NCBI GenBank assembly: GCA_017084465.1 | Contig: CP070896.1 | Span: 2,779,001 to 2,843,000 of the forward strand | DNA: 64,000 nucleotides | Source of the DNA: Lacrimispora xylanisolvens | GTDB taxonomy: Bacteria > Bacillota > Clostridia > Lachnospirales > Lachnospiraceae | Direction: 5' to 3' | Part shown: positions 1-9,654 of the stretch, piece by piece | Layout: each line of letters opens with the position of its first letter | Position numbering within the stretch: the stretch's first letter is position 1 | Translations under genes and position numbers: made by a program | Notes under the pieces: generated by a model | What the model was told of the DNA's origin: nothing | The model's database searches: none | The model's input: the letters and a program-made list of their open reading frames with translations, nothing else

Positions 1-938
1 AGCTTTCTTAAGTACTCCTCTATTTCTTCTTCATCTTTCCAGTCGTGCACCTCTTTCCTTAAGTCTTCCATCATCTCAACTACCTTGATGTTGGCACCGC
101 CATGCTTTGGTCCTTTTAACGATGCAAGAGCTGCGGCTACTACGCTGTAAGTATCCGTGCCGGAAGAGGTCACCACATGGGTTGTAAATGTGGAGTTATT
201 TCCGCCACCGTGTTCCATGTGAAGAATAAGGGCCAGGTCAAGTACATGAGCTTCCACTTTTGAATACTTCATATCAGGTCTTAAAAGTCTTAAAATATTT
301 TCGGCTGTAGACAGTTTTTCATCGGGTCTGTGAATATACATGCTCCCGCCCCGCTCATAGTGATTAAAGGCATGGTATCCATATACAGCCAACATTGGCA
401 TGACGCTGATTAACATCAGACTCTGGCGAAGGACATTTGGCACTGATATATCCCCGGCTTTATCGTCATAGGCTGACAAGGTAAGAATACTCCTGGCAAG
501 GGTGGACATCATATCATGGCTTGGTGCTTTCATCACTACATCCCTGACAAAATTGGTAGGGAGAGTTCTGCTGTAGCCCAGTGTCTGGGAGAAGCGTTCC
601 AGCTGTTTTTTATCCGGCAATTCTCCAAACAAAAGCAGATAGGCGATTTCTTCAAATCCATACCTTCCCTCTTTCACTACTCCGTTTACCAGGTCATAAA
701 TATTATATCCCCGATAATAAAGTTCCCCTTCACAAGGTACCTTCTCTCCGTCTATGGTTTTACTCGACAAGATCTTTGACACTTTGGTCAGACCGGCAAC
801 CACTCCGTTACCGTTCCTATCTCTAAGCCCCCTCTTTACATCGTATTTATCGTAGGATTCTAAGTCAATCCGTTCATCATTTAAACAGATATCTGACCAC
901 TCCTGTACGTTTTTTTCAAATTCTTTCTGATCAATCAT
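1..938 (-). CDS. gltA: Citrate synthase, C-terminus cut by window edge
   Basis: Condenses acetyl-CoA with oxaloacetate to citrate, in the cytoplasm. The reverse strand gives an open frame of about 312 residues that starts MIDQKEFEKNVQEW and leaves the window at position 1. Two family histidine regions are visible: HMEHGGGNNSTF, followed by SSGTDTYSVV, and then GPKHGGANIK. The start ATG at 936-938 is preceded by AGAGGTG. The missing part should be roughly the last third of a clostridial citrate synthase, including the late catalytic aspartate. The gene stands alone, divergent from the TRIC gene. Methylcitrate synthase is possible, since the family cannot be split by eye. Confidence 0.88.
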   Translation of the reverse strand, partial: MIDQKEFEKNVQEWSDICLNDERIDLESYDKYDVKRGLRDRNGNGVVAGLTKVSKILSSKTIDGEKVPCEGELYYRGYNIYDLVNGVVKEGRYGFEEIAYLLLFGELPDKKQLERFSQTLGYSRTLPTNFVRDVVMKAPSHDMMSTLARSILTLSAYDDKAGDISVPNVLRQSLMLISVMPMLAVYGYHAFNHYERGGSMYIHRPDEKLSTAENILRLLRPDMKYSKVEAHVLDLALILHMEHGGGNNSTFTTHVVTSSGTDTYSVVAAALASLKGPKHGGANIKVVEMMEDLRKEVHDWKDEEEIEEYLRK

Positions 939-1123
939 GCAAACACCTCTTTCTGAAAACAGATCATCAAGTTCCGCCGTCTTACCAAATGCCTACCCGC
1001 TCCTTTCCCGCTGTAAAATTATTCCAACTGTTCACTTTTGAACTTTTTCATATAATATATAATTTCAATAAAAAAATCAAGATATATTTTGTGAACAGCT
1101 GTATTTCTCACAGTTTTTGTATA

Positions 1124-1152
1124 TTGACAAACACTCCCACAGCTTTTATACT
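1124..1152 (+). promoter_or_regulatory. Sigma-A type promoter for the TRIC gene
   Basis: TTGACA at 1124-1129 and TATACT at 1147-1152 are separated by 17 bases. The site lies 40 bases before the start codon of the TRIC-family gene, whose ribosome site is GGAGG at 1181-1185. Confidence 0.75.
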
Positions 1153-1191
1153 TGCCTTAATTTCCCTACTTGAAATAATCGGAGGATATCC

Positions 1192-1842
1192 ATGAAAATA
1201 GAATTATCTTTGCTTTTTTTTGTAGAAGCAGTTGGTACCATTGCATTTGCCTCTTCGGGGGCCATGGTAGCCATTAAAAAACAGCTTGATTTGCTGGGTG
1301 TCATTGTTCTGGGTGTCACAACAGCAGTGGGCGGCGGTATGTTGCGGGATATTATTATTGGAAATGTCCCTCCTGCGCTGTTTAAGGACCCGATTTACGT
1401 ATTACTTGCCTTTATTACGGTTATGCTTCTATTTATTACAGTAAGGATGAATCAGAAATTTATTTCCGGCCGTCACATGGAAACCTTTGAAAAGGTCATG
1501 AATATCTTTGATGCAATCGGTCTAGGCGCATTTACAGTAGTTGGTATCGATACTGCTATTTTGGCGGGCTATGGTGATTATCATTTTCTCATAGTTTTTC
1601 TAGGTGTCATCACCGGTGTAGGCGGAGGCATTCTGCGTGATATCATGGCAGGCCAGACCCCTTATGTTCTTAAAAAGCACATTTATGCCTGTGCTTCCAT
1701 TGCTGGTGCCATGCTGTATGCCGGTTTGATGAATCACATCAATGAAGATATTGCCATGCTGGCAGGCGCCGCAACTGTCATTGTAATTCGTCTTCTGGCT
1801 ACCCGTTTTTGCTGGAATCTGCCTACAGCCGTTAAAAAATAA
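1192..1842 (+). CDS. TRIC/YadS-type cation channel family membrane protein
   Basis: A 216-residue integral membrane protein of the UPF0126 family, bacterial homologues of trimeric intracellular cation channels. Two internally repeated halves are visible. Residues around 12-60 carry GTIAFASSGA and TTAVGGGMLRDI, and residues around 95-150 carry GLGAFTVVGI and ITGVGGGILRDI. The repeated GGG-x-LRD signature marks each half, with about seven hydrophobic segments in all. The start ATG follows GGAGGATATCC, and a consensus promoter lies just upstream. The next gene begins 20 bases after the stop, so they are probably cotranscribed. The physiological ion and role in this organism are unknown. Confidence 0.9.
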   Translation: MKIELSLLFFVEAVGTIAFASSGAMVAIKKQLDLLGVIVLGVTTAVGGGMLRDIIIGNVPPALFKDPIYVLLAFITVMLLFITVRMNQKFISGRHMETFEKVMNIFDAIGLGAFTVVGIDTAILAGYGDYHFLIVFLGVITGVGGGILRDIMAGQTPYVLKKHIYACASIAGAMLYAGLMNHINEDIAMLAGAATVIVIRLLATRFCWNLPTAVKK

Positions 1843-1861
1843 TAGAATCAGGAGGTTACAC

Positions 1862-2557
1862 ATGAACCGTTTTCTGCAATATACGTTTGGTATCATTTTC
1901 TCCATCTGCCTTATGGTTGTACTGTTATTCACAGCAGTCGAGGCCGCCGTTTACTGGACTCCCGGGTATTTTGAAAAGGAATATAAAAAATATAATGTAA
2001 CAGAATCAGTTTCCATGAAAATGGATGATCTGATGGATGTTACAAACCAGATGATGGCATATTTAAAGGGTAACCGGACAGAGCTTCAGGTAAATACCAC
2101 AATGGGGGGAGTCCGCAGAGATTTTTTCAGTGCCAGAGAAATTGCTCATATGGAAGATGTTCAGGGACTGTTTTTAGGAGCTATGTCGATCCGTAGAGGC
2201 TGCCTTATGGTAATGGTACTATGCCTCATTATCCTTATGTTATTGAAAATAAGCTGGAACAATACATTTCCCCGGTCAGTTCTAATAGGAAGCGGGTTGT
2301 TTTTCCTTGGATCGGCTGTAATCGCAGGAATTATTTCTTCGGATTTTACAAGGTATTTTATAATGTTTCACCATATGTTTTTTACAAATGATTTTTGGAT
2401 GCTTGATCCTTCTACTGACATGCTGATCAATATTGTTCCGGAAGGTTTTTTCAGGGACACTGTTTTTTATATTGGTTTTCTCTACTTTTTCTCGGTCGTG
2501 ATACTATTAGCGTTATGCGTGTTTCTTATGCGTAAAAAGGGGAAAAATAGCAAATAA
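1862..2557 (+). CDS. TIGR01906 (DUF1461) family integral membrane protein
   Basis: A 231-residue protein with an N-terminal membrane segment (residues about 8-30), an extracellular stretch of about 80 residues containing YWTPGYFEKEYKKY and a RRDFFSAREIAHMEDV motif, then three further membrane helices. This layout and the FFSAREIAHM-V signature match the TIGR01906 family, which is common in Firmicutes. The function of the family is not established. The start ATG is preceded by AGGAGGTTACAC. It lies directly behind the TRIC gene and before the carboxypeptidase, so a short envelope operon is plausible. Confidence 0.8.
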   Translation: MNRFLQYTFGIIFSICLMVVLLFTAVEAAVYWTPGYFEKEYKKYNVTESVSMKMDDLMDVTNQMMAYLKGNRTELQVNTTMGGVRRDFFSAREIAHMEDVQGLFLGAMSIRRGCLMVMVLCLIILMLLKISWNNTFPRSVLIGSGLFFLGSAVIAGIISSDFTRYFIMFHHMFFTNDFWMLDPSTDMLINIVPEGFFRDTVFYIGFLYFFSVVILLALCVFLMRKKGKNSK

Positions 2558-2642
2558 ACTTTACTTGTTACTCAAAATCACCTATACTGTAAATTGATAA
2601 ATTATCTGAAACTGAAGCATAACTATGGAGAGATTATTGAGC

Positions 2643-4189
2643 ATGACCCAATTGACTAAAAAAGTATTAAGTTTCTTCCTGTGTCTGTTTTTGTTCGCAT
2701 CTTCCTTTACAGTAACTGGGAAAGCAGCTGTTGACTGGCCTGACAATATATCAGTACAGGCAGACGGAGCGATCCTGATGGATGGGGATACCGGAACAAT
2801 TCTCTGGGGAAAGAATATACACAACCAGTATTTTCCTGCAAGTATTACTAAGGTAATGACTGCATTGCTGGTGATTGAGAACTGCAAACTGGACGACACT
2901 GTAACCTTTTCCCATGATGCTGTATTTAATGTGGAATCCGGAAGCAGCAATGCCGGAATTAACGAAGGGGACCAGCTGTCTGTAAAAGACTGCCTTTATG
3001 CTCTTTTACTAAAATCTGCCAATGAATCTGCCAATGCGCTGGCAGAACATGTTGCAGGAAGCAGAGAAGCGTTTGCTGATATGATGAATGCAAGGGCAAA
3101 GGAACTTGGCTGCAAAAACACTCATTTTGCCAACCCCAGCGGTTTAAACAACCCGGAACATTATACATCCCCCTATGACATGGCACTCATTGCCAGAGCA
3201 GCCTTTAATAATCCCATCTTTGAAGAGATCGATTCCACCACCTATTATAAACTTCCACCTAATTCCATTAACAAAGAGGGACTTGCCATTTATCCGGGAC
3301 ATAAAATGTTAAGAAAAGGTACTCCATTTTACTATCCTGAGGCAGTGGGCGGAAAAACCGGTTATACCACACTTGCTGGCAATACATTGATTACATGCGC
3401 CGAAAAAAACGGAATGAAGCTCATTACCGTTATACTAAAGGGATCTACTCCCCAATACTGGGCAGACACCAAAAATCTTCTGGAATTTGGTTTTAATAAT
3501 TTTACGTCTTTAAAAGCGGCTGAATACGAAAAAACCTATAGTTCCATTACCAACGATTTAAACTTCAGCGGTCTTTCCATTACAAAACCGGAAGCGCTGG
3601 TACTGGATCCTGACAGCCGAATTATATTACCAAAGAATGCCGACTTTTATGATGCGCAGCCAGAATTAAGTTATGACATATCAAACGATGATCCGGAAAA
3701 TGCAATAGCCAAAATTAATTATCGTTACCAGGACAGAGTAGTTGGTTCTACCTTTCTGGAAATCAACGATTCCCTGGTAGCATCTGCAGTTAAATCAAAG
3801 CTTGATGATGCTCCTTCTACCAAAGCTTCTGAAACGTCTGAAGAGGCTGTAGACGCTTTAGCAGGAAGGGACTCAGCTAAGCTGAAAGCAGACCGGGCAG
3901 CACAGGATTATAGGGAAAAGCATTAAGACCTTTTGAGATCCCCATGTCAGCCTGGCTTGTCCTTGGATGCGTGGGAGCTGCCATTATTATCGGTGGCCTT
4001 ATATCTTTTATGATTTTCAGGAAGCACCAGGAAGAACAAAACTCTCTGATACGGAGGGAACAAAGATTAAAACGTCTGAAAGAATCAGGCGTCTCGGCAG
4101 ATGAATTTGATTCACTTCTTCAACAGCGCCGCGGTATCTATACCTCCAGAAAAAAAGGCTGGAGAAAAGGAAAATTTAAATTCCGGTAA
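2643..4189 (+). CDS. dacF: D-alanyl-D-alanine carboxypeptidase (PBP5 class), frameshifted near its C-terminus
   Basis: Serine DD-carboxypeptidase that trims the terminal D-Ala from peptidoglycan stem peptides outside the membrane. A signal peptide (MTQLTKKVLSFFLCLFLFAS) is followed by the three penicillin-binding motifs: SITK (SxxK), SAN and KTG within GGKTGYT. The frame stops at 3926 after DYREKH. One added base in the GGGAAAAG run at 3913-3920 restores the sequence EKALRPFEIPMSAW and runs into a membrane helix and basic tail ending at 4189, the expected C-terminal anchor of this family. I therefore treat 2643-4189 as one gene with one indel. An ATG at 2625 is possible but has no clear ribosome site. 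The dacF symbol is a best guess among dacA/dacF paralogues. Confidence 0.85.
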
Positions 4190-4201
4190 ATGGGAGGGGT
4201 T

Positions 4202-5288
4202 ATGAAAAAAGTCCTTGTCAAGAAAAGAACTGGTGTGGAACTTTCTGGTTACTATCTTAGCTCTGACCGGAGCAACCATTGTTGCCTATCTGCTGGTCTT
4301 TGTGGGTGGACACACCGCGAATGTAAGTATCGTATATATGATGGCAGTTGTTTTAATCTCCCGTTTTTCAAATGGATATATACCGGGAGTCATAGCATCT
4401 TTCATCAGTGTAATCTGCGTAAATCTGGTATTTACATACCCTTTTATGCACTTAAATTTTACCATGGATGGATATCCCATTACCTTTATTGCTTTGATGG
4501 TGATATCCAGTATTACAAGTGCCACCACAACACATTTAAAATATCAGAATAAAATTATCCATGAACGGGAAAAGCTTTTAATGGAAGCAGAGAAAGAGAC
4601 GATGCGGGCAAATCTGCTGAGAGCCATTTCACATGATCTCAGAACACCCTTAACCGGAATAATCGGTGCAAGTAACTCCTTTCTTGATGCTCAGGATTCC
4701 ATGTCTGAAGAAGAAAAAGTGAATCTGATAAACGGAATCCGTGAAGATGCCAACTGGCTTCTTAACATGGTAGAAAATTTGCTGACAGTCACCAGAATCC
4801 GGGGTACCAAAACACAGATAACCAAATCTCTGGAACCATTGGAGGAGGTAGCCTCCGAGGCAGTCATGCGTTTTCATAAACGTTTTCCTGATACCCACGT
4901 AAGGGTAACAGTACCAGATGAACTGGTTATGGTACCTATGGATGCCACACTGATTGAACAGGTGATTATCAACCTTCTGGATAATGCAGTGTACCATTCA
5001 AATTCCAAAGATCCTGTCAGTTTAACCATCTCCATTGAAGATGGGAACGCCCGCTTTGACATCCGTGATCACGGGGTGGGAATTGCACCAGACAGACTTT
5101 CTACCATATTTGACGGATATACCCCTTCCCCAAACAGCAGTGGAGATTCTCATAAGGGTATGGGAATTGGTTTGTCCATCTGTAAGACAATCATAACCGC
5201 ACATAACGGAACCATAACAGCGGGCAATGAATCACTTGGGGCAATCTTTACTTTTACATTACCATTGGGAGAGAATACTTGTGAATAA
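4202..5288 (+). CDS. KdpD-like sensor histidine kinase (DUF4118 + HisKA + HATPase)
   Basis: Membrane sensor kinase that should phosphorylate the response regulator encoded next. Residues 1-110 form four closely spaced membrane helices (DUF4118, as in the KdpD sensor core). The dimerisation and H-box follows (RAISHDLRTPLTGI), then the N box (NLLDNAVYHS), G1 (DHGVGIAPD) and G2 (GMGIGLSICKTI). The N-terminal KdpD and Usp domains of full KdpD are absent, so K+ sensing cannot be assumed, and no kdp or trk transporter is nearby. The best start is ATG 4202 after GGGAGGGG, which needs one A fewer in the A6 run at 4205-4210 to give MKKSLSRKELVWN. A TTG at 4215 is in frame without correction. It overlaps the next gene by 8 bases. 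Confidence 0.87.
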
Positions 5289-5992
5289 ATTTACAATAGC
5301 AATTATTGAAGACGAAAAGAATATTTCGGGTTTTATTGAAAGCACCCTTCAAAGACATGATTATAAGGTCATCAGTGCAGTGAATGGAAAAGACGGGCTG
5401 GCTATGATCAGTTCCAACTGCCCTGACGTTATCCTTCTGGATCTGGGCCTGCCTGATATAGACGGATTAGATATTATCAAGAATGTAAGAAGCTGGTCAG
5501 CCATTCCTATCATTGTCATTTCTGCCAGAACCCAGGAACAGGAAAAGGTGACAGCCCTCGATTATGGCGCTGACGATTATATTACCAAGCCCTTTGGCAC
5601 CAGCGAACTACTGGCCAGAATCCGTACAGCGCTGCGACACGGCAAGTCCACAGTCAGCACAGTTGATGGTTCTGTGGTGCAGGCTCCGTATCAGTGCAAG
5701 GGGCTTGTAATTGACTTTGCCAAGCGCCTGGTTACTTTAAATGGGCATGTGATCCATTTAACTCAGATAGAATATAAGCTGGTATCCCTTCTTGCAGAAA
5801 ACTCCGGCAAGGTACTTACCTATGACTACATGATCAACCATATCTGGGGACCCTATGCAGACAGCAACAATCAGATTCTAAGAGTGAATATGGCACATAT
5901 CCGGGAGAAAAATTGAAATAAATCCCGGAGAACCAAATTATATTTTTACAGAAATAGGTGTTGGTTACCGGATGCGGGAAAGCGAATATTAA
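5281..5992 (+). CDS. KdpE-like OmpR-family response regulator, frameshifted near its end
   Basis: DNA-binding partner of the preceding kinase. The start GTG at 5281 overlaps the kinase stop (GTGAATAA). The receiver domain shows the acidic pair in IIEDEKN, the phospho-acceptor region VILLDLGLPD and the lysine in YITKPFG. The C-terminal winged helix begins near LVIDFAKRLVTLNG and contains HLTQIEYKLV. The uncorrected frame ends at 5916 after MAHIREKN. Removing one G from the GGG at 5901-5903 gives RRKIEINPGEPNY, then IGVGYRM, and a stop at 5990-5992. This is the normal family ending, so the break looks like a one-base insertion error. A terminator starts at the stop. Confidence 0.87.
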
Positions 5993-6979
5993 GAAGGGGG
6001 AATTGCCCCCTTCTTTTTGTTCAGCTTGCGGACTTTGGTTTTTTCCACCCGTTTTTTCTTTGCCTCGTCCTTTTTTTCATAGATTCCGCCAATTTCATCC
6101 TCACCAATCAGCTTCATGGTCTTTACCACATAAACCATTCCCTCATCATTTCGCCTCAGCCTGATTTTCCCCTTTACATTACCATGAACAGGGCAGCATC
6201 CCAGTGCGGTATATACTTTCTGGTTTACAGAAAACCACCGTATTTTCTTCTTCAGCATCCGGTTGCATTTACAGCAGATCAGATCAGTTACCGTCTTATC
6301 TTCAATGGCAGCCTGCTTTGATTCAAAAGGCCTTGAGATATATTTGGAATATCTGGGGAAGACCAGATAGATCTCTTCCTCTTTATTGGCAGGCAGGCAG
6401 TAATAATCCGTGGACCAGTATGCCTCCACCTTATTAAAGTCCATTTTACTCATAATCCGCCCCGTATAATGAGCATCATCAAGAGCTCTGTGAAACGGAC
6501 GTTCTTCCATGACCCCTGATTCAAAAACAGCAACATCAAGAGACACCCGGTCTCCATCCCCTTCCAGGAGGCTGTATAGTTTTTGGATGTCGTAGTAAAG
6601 AAGGGGTTTTTTAAAGGGATCTGGCAATCCATAATAGGCAATGTTTCGCTGGAGCTCCGTTAGATCCATAGATCCCCATGTACAAAATACGGGATCGTCT
6701 CCACACCAGAGAAAAAACTCTTTCACAGCCTCCTCAAAGCAGATTCCCTCTTCCATCAGCGTCTGTTGGTCCATGTGGGTCACTTCCAGGATCTTTTCAT
6801 GAAGCTCAGTATAGACTCTGGGCTTAATCAGTCTCCTGTATTCTCCCGTTTCTTCCATGGTTTCATTCAGCCTTACTGCTCCGATTTCAATTATCTCAAA
6901 GGGAAAATGGTCAACTGCTTCCTCCTTCCCTCCAGCGTTCTGGTTCCATTCCAGATCCAGTACAATGTAGTTTTTTCAT
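5989..6979 (-). CDS. DEDD-type 3'-5' exonuclease-like protein with zinc-ribbon-like tail; start frameshifted
   Basis: Predicted nuclease of the DnaQ-like fold. The N-terminus reads MKNYIVLDLEWNQN and then IEIGAVRLN once one A is removed from the A6 run at 6971-6976. DLE is the DEDD motif I pair. Later VFCTWGSMDLTEL supplies motif II and HRALDDAHYTGRI the H-x4-D motif III. After the catalytic domain (about 200 residues) come paired cysteines (CCKC and CCPVHG), which may bind zinc, and a strongly basic tail (KKKRVEKTKVRKLNKKK) that could bind nucleic acid. The substrate is unknown. It is the last gene of a minus-strand group with the DUF3006 and metallo-beta-lactamase genes, 13 bases after DUF3006. 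Confidence 0.8.
5991..6018 (+). terminator. Rho-independent terminator of the two-component operon
   Basis: AAGAAGGGGG at 5991-6000 pairs perfectly with CCCCCTTCTT at 6006-6015 around a five-base loop and is followed by TTT. It starts at the response-regulator stop codon and overlaps the last codons of the convergent exonuclease gene. Confidence 0.85.
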
Positions 6980-6992
6980 ATATTCAAATCCT

Positions 6993-7205
6993 TTATTTTA
7001 TGAGTCTGTTCAGTTTCTCTCGCATCTTCTGTCTGCGCCGGTTTGTTTCTTCTTCATCAAATTGGAACGCTCCGTTTATTTTAACCAATACGTCCCCTTC
7101 TCTGGACCCTTTTGGGAGTTCCTTTAAAGGCAGCTTCACCATGGTTCCGCTCTCCTCTTCGCAGATCGCAATCTCCTGTTCGATCCGGTCTATGATATAT
7201 TGCAT
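6993..7205 (-). CDS. DUF3006 family small protein
   Basis: Seventy residues beginning MQYIIDRIEQEIAICEEESG, with the early D-R-x-E and A-I-C-E signature typical of DUF3006. This small domain is predicted to form a beta-barrel and is often encoded beside metallo-beta-lactamase proteins. The C-terminal third is a charged helix (DEEETNRRRQKMREKLN). It sits 26 bases downstream of the ComEC-like gene and upstream of the exonuclease, so all three are probably one transcript. The function is not known. Confidence 0.8.
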   Translation of the reverse strand: MQYIIDRIEQEIAICEEESGTMVKLPLKELPKGSREGDVLVKINGAFQFDEEETNRRRQKMREKLNRLIK

Positions 7206-7231
7206 GGTATTTCCCCCTTCATGCCGGTTCT

Positions 7232-8349
7232 TTATGGATTACAGCTTTTGCACGGCTCTAACCCTTGGTTAATCAGTTCTTCTCTGGTTCCAGTATATAG
7301 CTTCCGGTTCTCCTTTTTTATGGAATCTGCTAGCTTGCAATCCGGAAGGTGGAATTTGCCCGTATTGGTATTTATAATATAATCCTTGTGGGTGTCAGTC
7401 TCATTCTCCCTGGATTCCCCAGCAAGGCTCTCCTGCTGCTCATCCTGCCCGGGAATCCGAAGCCCGGTTCCGTCACTTTCAATTACGATTGTTCCAATCT
7501 GATCCGTCCGCAGAACTTTAATTCCCTGTTTCTTAAATAAATCCATTGTTTCTTTGTGAGGGTGTCCGTAATCATTATTCTTCCCGCATGAGATAACCGC
7601 ATACCGCGGACTAACCGCTTTTATGAATTCCGGGGTTGATGAGGTACTGCTGCCATGATGGGATACTTTTAGTACATCTGCTTTTAGAGGAAATCCACTT
7701 TGCAGCATATCCTGTTCGGCTTCCTTTTCCGCATCCCGCATAAAACAAAGCTGGTTTTTCCGTAAACCAGCCTCATGCCTATGGACCAGTTATTTAAATT
7801 ATCCCCATAATCCCGGTTGGGCGAAATAATCTGAAAAGATGCATCACCCAGACGGTAGCTTTCACCTGCTTTTGGGATGGTAACCTTAATATTCTTATCT
7901 GCAATGGCATCAAGCATCCGCTCATAGATTCTTGTAGTATGCTCTTTTTCCGGAAGCATAACAGTTGTTACATCAAATTCCCGGATAACACCCTCCAGAC
8001 CGCCGATATGATCCGAGTGGGGATGTGTGCCGATTACATAATCAAGTTTTTTTACTCCCTGTGCCTTTAAATAATTAATAACTGTGTCCGTCTGATCTTT
8101 TTCTCCTGCATCAACAAGCATAAAGTGACCATTTGCTTCAATCAGGGTGCTGTCACCCTGACCTACATCAATAAAATGTGCAGCCAGTCCAAAGCCAGTC
8201 TTTTGATCATCAGTCTCATTTCGCACAGCAGTATTTAAATTATCTGATCCGGTTGCTTTATATACGCACCCAGTCAGAAAAATCATACAAAGAACAGCTG
8301 CCAGTGCCAGAATCCTTTTTCCTTTGTTTCCAGCCATATATGTTGTCAT
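7232..8349 (-). CDS. ComEC-like metallo-beta-lactamase lipoprotein, frameshifted
   Basis: Exported lipoprotein with a lipobox (FLTGC) after a hydrophobic signal, then a metallo-beta-lactamase fold: HFIDVGQGDSTLI, metal motif THPHSDHIGG, and SHHGSSTS as in the hydrolase domain of ComEC. The C-terminus carries a small cysteine motif region (FHLPDCKLAD and LEPCKSCNP) resembling the metal-binding domain of Ada. Its role may be extracellular DNA or nucleotide hydrolysis, but that is inference from the ComEC likeness. The frame breaks near 7735-7742: adding one G to the GGG there changes CGMRKRK to CGDAEKEAEQ, which restores the family sequence. The start is one of two ATGs (8355 or 8349), the second being better spaced from GGAG. 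Confidence 0.83.
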
Positions 8350-8443
8350 TTCCATCTGCTCCTTCGTGTTATTATATGATAGAATTCCTCATTCTACAAG
8401 TATTTTCCACGTCCTGCCACACGGCAATCCGTTTCCTTTGCAT

Positions 8444-8473
8444 TAAAAAAACGGACTGCAATATGCAGCCCGT
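8444..8473 (-). terminator. Rho-independent terminator after the cell-wall-binding protein
   Basis: On the minus strand CGGGCTGCA pairs with TGCAGTCCG around a three-base loop and is followed by seven T. It lies 18 bases beyond the stop codon of the gene at 8491-9438. Confidence 0.8.
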
Positions 8474-8490
8474 GCAAATATGATCCATCA

Positions 8491-9438
8491 TTAAGGCAGC
8501 CGAGCTCCGTCAGAACCGACTTTGGCGCCGTCAGGAGTATTACTGTCAGTAAGCATCTGTCCAGTCTGTGTATCACAGTAATACTGTTTCCCATTCCAGT
8601 CGATCCAGCCTGTTGCCATATATCCCTGCGCGTTAAAGAAATACCATTTTCCGTTGATGTTCTGCCAGCTGTTCTTTGAGTAGCTGCCATCTCCATTTTC
8701 ATACCAGCGGCCTGTCTGATCCTGCTTCCAGCTGCCTGCATAGTTTATAAAGTTGGACTTGGCCTGTTCCCCACTGACAAAGTTTGATGATGATTCTACC
8801 CAAGCGCCTTTTTTCTCCGGATTCTTAGCATTTACGGTGCGAACCTGGAATGTGTAGTTTCCTTCTTTTGTCAGGAAGCCTCCCAGCTCCATACTTGTCT
8901 GATCCGTTGTTTTAGCAGTTCCTACACCTTTTCCATCACGATAAAGCTTGACTTCATAGCTTCCTGCTCCCACGCTCTTTGACCAGTTTGCCATATGACC
9001 ATCGGTCCAGTTTAAGGAACTGACTGGCTGGGTAAATTCACCTGCGGAAGGCAAATCTATGGTAACAATCACAGTCTGATTATAATCTTCTTTTTTTTGC
9101 TTTACATAAGTCCCGCCCTCAATGGTATAACTTCCATCCTTAGTGTCAAAATAGTAATCATCCTGACAATGCATGGTTACTTCCAGTCTGGGAACATCAT
9201 TTTCATACCATTGGAATCCGTCATTGATAAATTCGCACTGATCAACTTCAATTTTATCGCCTTTTACCGTAACTTCAGCCTGCTGTTCTGAAATGTTTCC
9301 TCCCAGCACGATATCCGCCGTTACCGTCATTTTTACTGTAGTGATCTTCTTTCTGGAAGCAGCTGATGCAGTGGTACAGTTTACCCCTGTAACCAATGCC
9401 GCCGTTAGCATCAGTGCCATAATCTTCCTCATATTCAT
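8491..9438 (-). CDS. Secreted protein with C-terminal cell-wall-binding (choline-binding-type) repeats
   Basis: A 315-residue exported protein with signal peptide MRKIMALMLTAALVTGVNC and TASAAS at the cleavage region. Residues about 30-200 are beta-rich with no motif I recognise, with a fibronectin-like stretch near TQPVSSLNWTDGHMANWS. Residues about 225-300 hold aromatic glycine-rich repeats: GSWKQDQTGRWYENGDGSY, INGKWYFFNAQGYMATGWI, WNGKQYYCDTQTGQM. Such repeats anchor proteins non-covalently to teichoic acid or other wall polymers. The start ATG at 9436-9438 could also be the internal M at 9432. It has its own terminator. The target and activity are unknown. Confidence 0.85.
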   Translation of the reverse strand: MNMRKIMALMLTAALVTGVNCTTASAASRKKITTVKMTVTADIVLGGNISEQQAEVTVKGDKIEVDQCEFINDGFQWYENDVPRLEVTMHCQDDYYFDTKDGSYTIEGGTYVKQKKEDYNQTVIVTIDLPSAGEFTQPVSSLNWTDGHMANWSKSVGAGSYEVKLYRDGKGVGTAKTTDQTSMELGGFLTKEGNYTFQVRTVNAKNPEKKGAWVESSSNFVSGEQAKSNFINYAGSWKQDQTGRWYENGDGSYSKNSWQNINGKWYFFNAQGYMATGWIDWNGKQYYCDTQTGQMLTDSNTPDGAKVGSDGARLP

Positions 9439-9589
9439 TCAGCATCCCTCACCTTTCTATCTCTTTAATACAGTACAAAATTATGTATACGTGTTTTCAT
9501 TATACCTCATATAAGAGAATTTGTGAATGGTGATGAGCATTAATTCCCACTAGATTTAATTCCGAGTATCTTTAAAAAGCATAGAAAAA

Positions 9590-9636
9590 CAGGACAACAG
9601 AAGAAAAGACCCGTTCTATTTCTTCTAATTGCCCTG
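9590..9636 (-). terminator. Terminator of the alpha/beta hydrolase gene
   Basis: On the minus strand CAGGGCAATTAGAAGAAA can fold back on TTTTCTTCTGTTGTCCTG with small mismatches and is followed by TTTTTC. It lies 19 bases past the stop at 9655. The rest of 9439-9654 shows no gene. Confidence 0.65.
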
Positions 9637-9654
9637 CTATACACGCTATCATAG

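Noticed and set aside
1600-1932. Minus-strand 110-codon frame over the TRIC gene
   Set aside because: Shadow of the well-supported plus-strand TRIC gene; no motif or ribosome site.
4190-4552. Plus-strand 120-codon frame at the start of the histidine kinase
   Set aside because: It shares the real ribosome site and ATG, but its product is nonsense; a single-base correction at the A6 run leads into the kinase frame.
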